Below are positions 44,085 to 54,389 of a DNA stretch of 64,000 bases, one piece after another. Within the stretch, counting starts at the first letter, position 1, and each line of letters starts with the position of its first letter. This DNA is from Pyrenula massariospora (Eukaryota > Ascomycota > Eurotiomycetes > Pyrenulales > Pyrenulaceae): positions 124,001 through 188,000 of the forward strand of contig JAGFMI010000002.1 in NCBI GenBank assembly GCA_021030905.1, in the 5' to 3' direction. Under the pieces are notes generated by a model. The model was not told the origin of the DNA and did no database searches. It saw only the letters and a program-made list of their open reading frames with translations. The translations under genes and the position numbers were made by a program.

Positions 44085-46697
44085 ATGCCACTAGAGAATC
44101 GACCGCAAGGACCTAGTGGAGCCCAAAGTCACCGAAATAGTATTTCAGAACCGGAGCGGCCTCTATTAGGTGCACATGACGTGCAATTTGACCCTAAAAT
44201 TGTTACACACAAATTTTTTGCCAGTGATCCAAGACCTCTCATACAATGCAAAGACGGTTGTGATATATGTCAACAGCAGTTCCTACAAGGGCATTTCGAG
44301 CAGCACGTGACAAAGAGTGTCGACGATGAGGAGGCAAAAGTGAGGATCATGAACCTACTAGACTACATTGAACAGGACCGGGGAAGACTCATTCGATACA
44401 AAGAGCAACATGGCACTACCATTATAAATCGATTGTCAAAGAGAAAAAAGGGTGCAATAGGAGATATTCTTAACAAATTCGACCCAAGACTGACCGAAGA
44501 CTTCTGGTTGCATTATGACAAGCAATTTGAGCTTAGCCGAAAGCTTAGTCGAGATATCAACCAAAAACTTAACTTTTCCCTCACTAATGAGGACGTGGCC
44601 ACACCGTGGTTGATGTCATATGCATATGGAAATCGTCTTGTTATGCATCCAATGAAAATTCCTGCTCTGATACACGCTCGCATTTCCTATCATTTGGCGG
44701 AATGGATGCCGTTCGACCTGGAACAGACGCGCTTTATCTGCCAACAGCGATTCCTTAGAGCAAAGTTCAATGGCAATTGTGTAGTGATTCGTGGTAAGAC
44801 TTTTGGGATGATTGTCCCATGGGATGCTGAAAAAGTTCACCGAGGTGACATAATGGGGTTTCCAATGGCCGAAGTGCTGTTGGCGCTACAAGCCAAGATA
44901 TTTGCCCTATTGATTCACATCGTTTCCGAATTGATGAAAGACAGCACATGCGATATAGGGCATGGCTGTGCAAAATGGGACAAGTTCGTCAATACTGCGT
45001 TCCGTCGAGATGTCCGGCAAGATCATTGGAGTGAGATTAGCACTCGCCCATTTTCCAATCCTTTGGACTTAGATATCAATCGACTGGTCGAGGTTTCAAA
45101 AGCACACGTCGCCGAAGCCATTGATATGCTGTCAGGGATGCAAAGAGACATGGCTTATTTTCAAATGGTGATTCGGTCATTTGTTACCAGCAAATTCTCC
45201 ACTGCCTATGGTCAAGAAAGTCGCTACGAGGTCGTTAGGAGAGCAGTCCCAGACGGGATGCTCTTCAGGGCAATGTGGTGGACTTGGGTTCACGAAGAAT
45301 GTTGCAACATGCAGAAAATCGAGTCTGAATTTAGAACGCTGATTGAACAAGGTCTTCCGATCCCAGAGGAATACAATACGAGTCTCCAGTCGCTAGAAGA
45401 AGTCACACGTACGGCATTGTTTTATTTCGGCCGCAGCTATGGCATGGATATAATGTGCATGCCGGAGTTTGAACACAATTTTGACTTTCAGCGAGAGTTG
45501 GTACACGGTAAAAAGGCGGTACGGTTGAAAAGCTCCTCGGGAGGTGAAATCAATATGCATGAGATTTATACTAAAGACCGACTGCTTTTCATGCTCTTGA
45601 ATGTCGCTCCTGCGTCACCTTGGACTGGATCCGATTTGCCGAGCGCTTTCGTTTTCCTGGACGAAGTTATGAACGCCCCAAACTACAATATATCCACAGC
45701 GATGACTTCATCAAGGCTGAATGCCTTTGTGCTCCACATGGTATCAGACCTTGCTGCAAGCTATGATATTTTTAGGTCCGTGCGCTGCGCTCGTCCTGCA
45801 GCCTCCCAGATTACGTTCGACGATTTATCTGAAAAGAATCAGACAAGACATTACTGGCGCAGTTTAGCGACTAGCAAAGTCGATGCACCAATCGTCCAGG
45901 CAGAGTCGTTAGTCCCGGCATTGAGGATGGTCGATGAATTTCAGTTGCCTAGGGGAGAGGTCAACGAGGGCTATATCAGACGACACCTTGAAGGGGATAA
46001 CTTGCTTCAAAGTTTCTGGGAAAAGGCACGTAATTGGCACTCATCGCTACTTGCCGCTAGAGGGTATGCCGAGAAAGATTGGGCGGCTTGGATTGAATTT
46101 TATTCCTTCGGTCTGTCCAGAAAACATGTTCACGAGAGAGAGCGGAGGCTAGAAAAACTCCGAGAAGTCGTTTCCTCGAAGATAGGAAAGAGGTCACGGA
46201 CCATCACAACAAAGGCTGTGAAATTTGAGGACTGGCGAAATTCGGGAGAGTACACAGGAAAACGGCCGGATCCCGCTTCAACGACATTAAAACACAAACC
46301 CAAAACGCGCGGCACAGCATCAATTACAGCAGAAGGAAACAGAGACTATTACGATGAACCATCACTCAGTGCAAATGACGAGTCAACTTCGAAACTAATC
46401 GTCAAACGTAGTACCTTTGAGGTATTCATGCGAATCTTTTCCGAATCCCCTGAAGAAGTCGTCCTTGTACGCTGGTCGGACTTTCTCTCCGCTATGGCCG
46501 ATGCAGGCTTCAGTATCAAAGCGGGTGGAGGCTCTGTGTACAAATTCAAGAACAAGAACGGAACTATCAACGAGCATCGTCCACATCCTGGCGACGAAGT
46601 AAATCCAGTGGAACTTAGGAATTTCGGTGGTCGTCTGCAGCATCATTTTGGAATTGACAGAGGCTCTTTCGTGTGCAAAGCGGACGAGAAGGGATAG
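44085..46697 (+). CDS. Large fungal-specific protein of unknown function
   Basis: Intronless, 870 residues, no signal peptide. I do not recognise an enzyme. Several segments look like a conserved fungal family: PWLMSYAYGNRLVMHPMKIP, LAEWMPFDLEQTRFICQQRF, CVVIRGKTFGMIVPWDAEKV, GDIMGFPMAEVLLALQAKIF. The N-terminal part has CKDGCDICQQQF, a Cys cluster that may bind metal. The last about 90 residues (EVVLVRWSDFLSAMADAGFS, then GGGSVYKFKN, then HRPHPGDEVNPVELRNFGGR) read like a small alpha-beta domain with the layout of the HicA/dsRBD-like fold. That is a fold-level resemblance, not proof of function. A basic linker (KTRGTASITA and surroundings) precedes it. Confidence 0.7.
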   Translation: MPLENRPQGPSGAQSHRNSISEPERPLLGAHDVQFDPKIVTHKFFASDPRPLIQCKDGCDICQQQFLQGHFEQHVTKSVDDEEAKVRIMNLLDYIEQDRGRLIRYKEQHGTTIINRLSKRKKGAIGDILNKFDPRLTEDFWLHYDKQFELSRKLSRDINQKLNFSLTNEDVATPWLMSYAYGNRLVMHPMKIPALIHARISYHLAEWMPFDLEQTRFICQQRFLRAKFNGNCVVIRGKTFGMIVPWDAEKVHRGDIMGFPMAEVLLALQAKIFALLIHIVSELMKDSTCDIGHGCAKWDKFVNTAFRRDVRQDHWSEISTRPFSNPLDLDINRLVEVSKAHVAEAIDMLSGMQRDMAYFQMVIRSFVTSKFSTAYGQESRYEVVRRAVPDGMLFRAMWWTWVHEECCNMQKIESEFRTLIEQGLPIPEEYNTSLQSLEEVTRTALFYFGRSYGMDIMCMPEFEHNFDFQRELVHGKKAVRLKSSSGGEINMHEIYTKDRLLFMLLNVAPASPWTGSDLPSAFVFLDEVMNAPNYNISTAMTSSRLNAFVLHMVSDLAASYDIFRSVRCARPAASQITFDDLSEKNQTRHYWRSLATSKVDAPIVQAESLVPALRMVDEFQLPRGEVNEGYIRRHLEGDNLLQSFWEKARNWHSSLLAARGYAEKDWAAWIEFYSFGLSRKHVHERERRLEKLREVVSSKIGKRSRTITTKAVKFEDWRNSGEYTGKRPDPASTTLKHKPKTRGTASITAEGNRDYYDEPSLSANDESTSKLIVKRSTFEVFMRIFSESPEEVVLVRWSDFLSAMADAGFSIKAGGGSVYKFKNKNGTINEHRPHPGDEVNPVELRNFGGRLQHHFGIDRGSFVCKADEKG

Positions 46698-47174
46698 ATA
46701 CGGTGAAAGAGTTGCTTGAGGAGCATTGTGTATGCAAATAGCGGTATATGGGATACCAAAAGACGTGTTATCGGCCAGTTATGGAGGCGATGTTGTCCGT
46801 TCAAAGCTTTACAGAGCTAAAGGTTTGTAATTTGTTTTAAAGATTTAAAGAGGACAAAACCGAGTTGAAAAGTTGGTAAAGACGTAATGCAGGCGACGGA
46901 AAGAGAAAGCTGTGCTTTGGCTCAAGCTGACGCTGTTACGGATACGGAACCGCTTCCGCCGCTTCCGCTTCAAACAGGAGTAAACAAAAGCCGCAAGCAT
47001 GCGGTCAATTGACCCCGTTAAGCTTATGGACTGAACTTGATTGCATAAGTTTCGTATTAATGAATTTGACTATACACTATGGATAATTTTGAGCCTTTTG
47101 CAAGACCGACAGTCTTCACACATCTTCCGTCTCGCGTTCCACATTAAGCGCCTTCCAGTGCTCGACTCAATACC
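46698..47174. other. Convergent intergenic
   Basis: The 477 bp between converging stops has no supported gene. Confidence 0.6.
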
Positions 47175-47768
47175 CTACTGCTCCAAGGACTCGTACGATC
47201 GGCGCCTTGTGGCCGGCGCAGGTCCATCACAACATTTGCCTTCGTCATCCGCTCCGCTGCAGATGTTACTGGAGCAGAGCCAGAGATCTGTGTAGGATGC
47301 ACTGCTCTGGAAAGCTGCCGTCTGGCAGTTTGGTGTCTTAGTGCCGGCTCCATTGTTGATTGAAGTGCAGGTCCCCTGCTCTATGATTCTGCCATGTGTG
47401 TACCAAGTCCCCTGCACGGGATCGAAGACAATCTCGCGGCCGCAGATTTGGGTGGTAATGGAATCAGTCACGTTGTTGAAGCCATAAGGACCTTTAGGGT
47501 AAAAATCGTAGGCCGCGAGGCAGGAAGCTGGACCAACAGGTAAGCAGGGAGGATAGGAATGATGGCGATCGGGGGAGACAAACTCTGGCTGGCGGGCAGG
47601 AGGGTAGCAAAGCGACCGGTAGCGGTAGTGACAGCATAGTTAACGTAGCCTAGATACAAGTTAGAACCAATTGACGACCTGAAAGACAACTATCATACCG
47701 AAATGGAAGTCTGCAGCCACGAGGGAGACAGAGGCGAGGAAGGTTGAGGCCAGTGCGGAAAAATGCAT
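47175..47768 (-). CDS. Small secreted cysteine-rich protein (SSP3)
   Basis: Three minus-strand exons, 47768-47699, 47649-47584 and 47527-47175, give 162 residues. The signal peptide is MHFSALASTFLASVSLVAA; the mature part starts DFHFGYVNYAVTTATGRFA. Both introns are phase 1 (50-56 bp). Exon 3 holds all eight cysteines, including ICGREIVFDPVQGTWYTHG, the C-x4-C motif WLCSSNIC, and CSGADDEGKCC. No known domain. Intron 2 was placed by the frame change plus a GT...CCAG pair with a pyrimidine-rich tract. Confidence 0.68.
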
Positions 47769-50700
47769 GTTGATGATGGGTGAGAGTTGCCGGTAAGAGA
47801 TCTGGACGGGTTGAACTATTGATGATTGTCGGCTGCTGGCAACGACTCTGAACTCTCAAGCGGTGATGCGCCATTTATACAAATTTCCCTCGGCCGTGAT
47901 TGCCCTGTCCCGTATAGGGTAGTATATGCGGCTTTGTTTTAGCACTGGCGATCGGCGAATGTCTTGGTGTCGGTGAAGGAGCGAAGCCATAGCGAAGAAG
48001 CTGCTCGTCAGCTTCCTTAGAGGACCACTAGTCCCACAACCGTTGCCAGCTGGTTCACAGGGCGTGTTGCCGGTGAAACAAGTGCAGTGGAGTGGAGGTA
48101 AAGGGGTAGGGAACTTGGTAAAACACATGGAATCATGTTGCACAGCCTCTCCGCTAGAGAGTTGAAATGTCGGGGATGCTCTGATATCATGCGGAGATTC
48201 TGGAAAATCTTTAATCATAAGCCTTCGCTAAGGTTATTTTAGGAGGCGGATCTGAAGGCTCTAGCCTCTAAAACGGCGGTGGGGGTCGATTGTGTGCATG
48301 TGTGCCAGGGGAGGAAAAGGAGCCGCTTCACCGGACGCGGCTCGGCATCAGCACTGAAATTAAGCTCCAGGCCCAGAAAAACCATAATGCCAGGGTTCCG
48401 ACTGGTGCTACTTCATCATAGTCCGCGTCGACTATCTACCAACACGAGGCTCCCCCCGTTCCAAGAGCCTTCTTCCTGCTCCTTTAAGTCCGTATTCTCG
48501 GAATCCTTCCCTATTTGACCAAAATTGTTGTTCTTTTGTCTCTGCTCCATGCCCTTGCCTGTCCATTCTCTAGATAAGCACTTACCGCGTTCCCTGGTAG
48601 TACATCTTAAGTGCTGCAGACACGAGTAAGCCGGAGCCACCCTAGCCACACTTTTGTACCGATAATCCGTGTCGTCGTTACCTAATATACACTTCTCAAT
48701 AGATCATACTGGCAAGGATGGCATTCTCGTCATTATGGTAGGATATCCTGCTGACGAGCATCTACTACTGGTGCTAGCTTGAGCGATTTGATGTGACATG
48801 GATCACTCTTTGCTCATACTTATTAGTACATGAAGAAGAAAGGAGGCGGCATTTACGCCTTGGAGCTCCTGCCACGTTGATAGATGCTTCTCATGCATTT
48901 GTCATCGTCCTAGCCCCGGAGGTTTTCTCAACTCCATGAAAATGTCTCGTGACGGGAGAGATTACAAGGTTGTTTCTGGGGCGAAAAGTGATAGCATCAA
49001 ATTTGACGTATAGATTTTGTCGTAAATTCTAGTAATTGGACACCGAGCAAGCAAAAGGATCTGACCTCGATCGAATATTCGGTTTTTGATTGAGCTCCCT
49101 GATCGTTCTACACTGTCTCTGGATAAAATAGCCAGCCGGCGGAGGCAAGCATATATACATCCAGACTCCTTCATCTCGGCATTCAGGGCATTCAAAATGA
49201 AGGCTCAACTTGAGCATGGACGGATCGATGTTGTTCGATGCCAAAGGTGTTCCAGCTACCATGTTCTTGGCGGATGGCTTTGACAAGTCTTCGCTCCGCA
49301 CGTAAGCCGCTGACAGTCCTCAGGCTTCACATACTTAGTCAAGTTTCAACTACTTCAGTATCTGGATAGATGCGCCACTCGTGCGCCGCAGAAAGCAAGA
49401 TGCAGAGCATCGTTCGCCTTCTTTGTAACGCAGCCCAGTCCAAGCATTTTTGTAAGTCCTCCTTACGTGTCCTACGGAATCACCACAAAATCCACATGTG
49501 CGAAGCTGTCCGGTGTCACTTTCCCCAACCCATGCTGCTCTGTGCTCGCGGCATATTGGTGTTCTCTGGTCGAGTGAATTAATAAATATACGAACTTTAT
49601 CGAGCAGTTCCAACATTATCCACAAGAATCAACGCAGGGTGCTCTCAGCGGTACGTCAACCTTGCGTTAGTAAAATTGAAAGCCAAACGCCAGGCATCTA
49701 TCATCCCGACAACCTTGTTACCGCAGAGCTGCGTCAGTAAGATTCAGAGATGACAAGGAGCACCTAGGTTTGAGAAATATAAAGAGTTTTCGTTCCCCTC
49801 GTCTCTGAAAAAAGAATCATGCTTTTACTTTCTACTCTATCGAATTCGGCACCACTTTAACGATAGCCATCATGCGCTGAACGTACGTAGCCCCAATACG
49901 CTTAAGAATGTTTCCCGCACTATAAGCGCTGCTTCACTTCCCGCTGATCAGATCCATCGAGACATCGAGACGCCTAGATATCAGGTCTACATTTACCCTG
50001 CAGAGCTCTCGCAACATGAAATGTGAGTCCTAAATAACCAGCGACGTCGTATGTCAGCGCCAGACCGCGAAAAGCAGCACAGACAGCAACCGTATTGGGG
50101 ACCTGGATGACCGTGCTCCCCAGAATGCTTGCGGCTCTTCCAAACCCCATGGTCGTAAGGCCAAAACCTGATGTTCCTGCTGATCATTTGTCGGTATCCG
50201 GAGAAGGAATTTTACTGCAGGAAGGATTGTCATCGTTGTCGTATACGATCGGCGATTAAGTGCGTCCCACTACTTCCATGGGATTGTCATCTATATGAAA
50301 TGCGCTTAGCTGGCTCGCCTAAAGACGCTCGTTCAAGATCAGCCCGACCGCTCTTATAAAACTCTATCCCAACGAATTTTCATCTAAGCCCAGTGCTATT
50401 CGTTACGCTTTAGGCATGATGAGGGATTACGCTTAAGGAGGTAACATGATCGAAAGGCTGGTGAGGACACGTGCGAATGCTCCTCGACACATGTTGAAAG
50501 GTAATTTTAGGGGTTCTCGGTCCCAAAGTTCCACACGCCAACGTCAGCGTCTCCATGACGTGCACCTAGAACATGGAGGCTGTTGACGTCCCAAATGTAG
50601 CATTTTTTTATTGGGCTGGTCTCAAGCCACGAAACGAGAGGAGGCAGATTTACGACTGAACAACGGCCGCGTACTCTGCAAGACCGTTCCGCGGAGATGA

Positions 50701-51527
50701 ATCCAAGCCATTAGAGGGCAATCGGTCGAAGGCAAGGCTTCGTGAAAGCGAATTCAGCTCCCTAAAGAAGGTACTATCGCTGAACACGGCGGCGGTGGAC
50801 AGTCTCTAAATGATGACATGAAAGACAAAGACTGAGCGATCCGTCAAAGGCCATCGACACAGCATCAGAAAATCTCACAATGACGAGGATGACCTAGGTC
50901 TTATCTCTACTGGTTGCTTGGCATAATATGTCCTGCTGAGCTTATAATGAAGGCGTTAGGAGAAACGAAGCGCCAACAGACAGTGGCAGGTTGTCTTGTA
51001 CCTGCATTCAGCCTCGAGCTGGCTCACGGCAAGACGTGGGGGAACGGTTAAGGATGGACGCCACTGGCGAAGAATAAAGCATCGAATCAGCGGTCCATCG
51101 AAGGTCGATGGAGATAGTATTTAGAGGACAGCGACAAAAATCTGTGCGTTGACCAGCTTTAGAAGAGCAATCGAAATAGGAATGCAGGTTCAAGTTGAGT
51201 ACTGTCGAACCAGCTCTTCCAGACACGAAGGTCAAGCAAGTTGCTGGCATTGAGAGGTGCCGCTTTCAACATGCCCAATCAGGTGTGCAGGCGAGGGTGA
51301 GGCTACGACTCGGGAGAGGACACACGTGGACCAGCTTCACCTGAGTCTTATAACCGCTTCACCCGGATCCTACCCGGGGGTATGCATGATGCAGATTTCC
51401 AAAACTTGGCAGGCCACATGTACGCCTTGAGGCTGAAAATCGCATTTAAATGTAGGTCGCTTTACGGATTGCGAAGTGCGGATACGTCCCTTGACGCTGT
51501 TTTGGTCACTTTCCAAAAGTTATCGTC
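47769..51527. other. Longest gene-free stretch of the window
   Basis: In 3.76 kb I can support no gene. A minus-strand frame at 47856-48218 is Cys-containing but has no signal peptide. Another at 49029-49301 has CPEC but no domain. The sequence is not strongly AT-biased, so it does not look like a heavily RIP-mutated repeat by eye. Confidence 0.5.
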
Positions 51528-53490
51528 ATGGTCAATCCTACTCTTGATTTGTCGGTGAATGAAATGACCGATACATTACTTGAAGAAACCAGATGCCCTT
51601 ATCAGCTGTTTGTTACTGATTCGAAAATATCCGGAGCTGGCCTTGGACTATTTGCACAAAAAAAGATTCCTGCTGGGATGGAAATATTCCGATCCATGCC
51701 CGTTGTTTCGGTTGTGTGGGTCTCCTAAGGGATAAATCACAACATGTACTCACCGTATTATAGTGCGTCGTCTGTAGATGCGTGCGACAATTGTTTCGAT
51801 TGCTTACGCTCCAGGGATCCATTTAAGCAACCTGTCATTCTTCTCACGTGTGTTTCTTGTAAGAGGGTGAAATACTGCTCAAAAGTGAGTAGCAATCTAC
51901 TCGGATAGCGCACTGGAGTCTAGGAGATTAATTGTTGCCAGGGATGTCAACGGGCTGCGTGGAAGAAGTATCACAAGCAAGAGTGCACAGTGTGCGTATT
52001 GAAAATGTCTCATACTCATCATCCTATCCGTGATCTTTCAGCATTACAAAGGTCAATTAACCGTACATGCCATCGTAGTTACCGTGAAATTGATACTCGA
52101 GTCCTGAAACCGAAAGGAGAAAGTCTGGCAATTCGTATTTTCACTCGCCTTTTGGTGCTAAGGCAACATGGACAGCTCACAGAAGCCCAATGGAAGGGAA
52201 TTACGACACTAAAGTCTCACAAGGCGTTGATGAGACAATCCAAAGATTTAGATTTGTCGGCAATCAACGCAGATGTCAGACTTTTGAGGGAGGTGACCAA
52301 ATGTGATCTATCAGACAGCGACCTTCAAGATTTATATTGGCGAGTAAATTTGCCTCTCCTGGAGCTTAAACTGTGCCTCCTTTGCAGAACTTAACTCTAA
52401 CAAACGCCATGACAGCTTAATACGAACCAACATAGCATGGGTTCGCCATTACAGCACCACTTGGGAAGTTGCCTCGTTCCTATCGCAGCATTGATCAACC
52501 ATTCTTGCAGCCCAAATGCTCATCATCTATCTGAAGGCCCCGAGATCGTCATCAGATCATTACGTGGAATCGCAGAGAACGAAGAGATTACAATCTCTTA
52601 TATAGGCTCTACTCAGTCTTTCGAAGAACGGCAGAAGGTGCTTTCTACTACCTACGCTTTTCGTTGCCAATGCCACAAGTGCATGAATGGATTTGAAGAG
52701 CCACAAGAAATCCTGACTGGCAACCCCGTCTTGGATGCACCGATCCGTGACGCAAAGTCTCAACTGCATGCCTTGTTAGATGTGCCAGCGAACTATACCC
52801 AAGAATTGGATAGTCTTGAGACAAAAATGCGAGAGATCTGTAACAAATCTGGAAAGCCTTGGCCAATCAACGCTTTTCCCCTCCCGGATCTATACGAGGG
52901 GCTAGCCAGAAGGCTCGAAGATAAGCAGCAATGGGAGAGATCACTTCAAGTTTGGCTAAAAATTGTGTACATCATTGATCCATTATGCTACACTGAGCGA
53001 ATTAACCCTCATCGAGTGGAGCATTTGATGGCGCTTTGTCAGTTGATAGGGTACGTGAAGTTAAGGCTGTCACTCAGTGACCTACAGAGACCACTCGAAG
53101 ATCGGAGTTAACTTTTCAATGGCATTCAGCCGAATTGCACAGATGAACGAGATGGATGTCGGAGTTCAAGCTTCATTTCGCGCGATTGAAGCAGCGATGT
53201 ATGTGGTATGTGCCATAGGTTATATCTTTGTATTCAAGTACCTTACTCCTGTTCAGGTACACAATTGTCAGAACATTAAACTCAAAGAATACGCAGCGGG
53301 TAGTCTTGGAACCAATCATACAATATTCAAGGTTGCTGCGCATTACATCGAAGCCATGGATAAACAAATGATGACCAGTATGGGAGTCTCCTCTAGCGCC
53401 TGGCAAAGTGAGCAAGTCAAGAGATACGAATCAAGCAAGCTTGAAATGTTGGAATGGGCTAGTATCGATCTTGCTACTAAGACTGTATAA
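51528..53490 (+). CDS. SET-MYND protein lysine methyltransferase (SMYD type)
   Basis: Predicted SET-domain methyltransferase with the SET fold split by a MYND zinc finger. Inferred exons: 51528-51715, 51764-51884, 51942-52343, 52416-53050, 53088-53205 and 53257-53490 (about 565 residues). The SET N-part is ISGAGLGLFAQKKIPAGMEI. MYND is CDNCFDC...CVSCKRVKYCSKGCQRAAWKKYH...C, residues about 70-123. The SET C-part has ALINHSCSPNA (NHSCxPN) and NEEITISYIGS, followed by post-SET CQCHKC. The last two introns are less certain: one is only 37 bp, and the 51-bp segment 53206-53256 is an in-frame multiple of three with good splice signals. Substrate (histone or other) unknown. Confidence 0.82.
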
Positions 53491-54389
53491 TTAGAAGTCC
53501 AGGGCGCAGGATTTAAATTGGTCAAACTTGATGTCGCCACATTTAGCACATAAAAGATCTTCGTGAATAAAGTATCTCTTCGGAAATCCATCAACACCGA
53601 GCTAAAAAAAAAGCCGCTTTGAAGAAAACTAGAAATAGGTTATTAGAATGCAAATGAACTTTCGCGGTTAACCATACGATGAAAAGGTCCTTGAGATGGG
53701 ATTACTAAAAGCGCTAATGGAACAGCCTTCAGTTGATTCGAGTGTAAATTATAGTCGTCGGTTCTCGGTTCTCCTTTAGAAAAGGTAAGGAGGACCTTGA
53801 TCTGACAAATGATGAAATAGAGATGAATCTGCTTGCTCTAAGACCTTGTTATCAGGTTATTAAGATATATAACTATGTCATTATGCTCTCTCTTATTTTC
53901 ATCTTTATAAGTAACTAATTATTTACTTCGAAAGAGCCCGAGCCATTTCTCGGTAAAATCAAACCCATCATGAAGAAGATGTAAGCACAATCATAGCAAC
54001 TAAACTCCGTAGGCTCTCTCAGATCGCAGTGAATAATATCCCAAGTGCGAAAGATCCGGGGGTATTCATTCCCATCTAGCTAGCCCATGACCAAGCCCAA
54101 AGTCTCCGTGAATGCCGCTAGCAAGCACTTCTTTATCACTAGACACCGGTGAAGCCGCCCCACCCAGGTCTTTCCTCATCCCCATAATGCCCCTATGCCT
54201 AGGTCTCCCTCGAGCGTAAAATCACAAATCGTTGCCCATTTGATTCTCCGTCTCGGGCAACAGTAGACGGCCCTGTTCTCTCTTTTGTCTTTTGCATCGT
54301 GATGAATCATCGGTCGGACTCTTCTCTCGCTCTGGTGGCTGCTGACCCTGGGCTATTCCCAATTTTCGCTTGAGCTTGGCAACCTCTCG
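53491..54389. other. Convergent intergenic, SET-MYND / Crinkler-type gene
   Basis: The 899 bp between converging stops has no supported gene. The first 400 bp is AT-rich. Confidence 0.55.

Noticed and set aside
47769-51527. Possible transposon in the largest gap
   Set aside because: I found no transposase, reverse transcriptase or integrase motifs, no long terminal repeats and no strong AT bias.
51987-52041. GTGTGCG...TTTCAG as an intron in the SET-MYND gene
   Set aside because: Removing it breaks the downstream frame, while reading through keeps it, so I treated it as coding.
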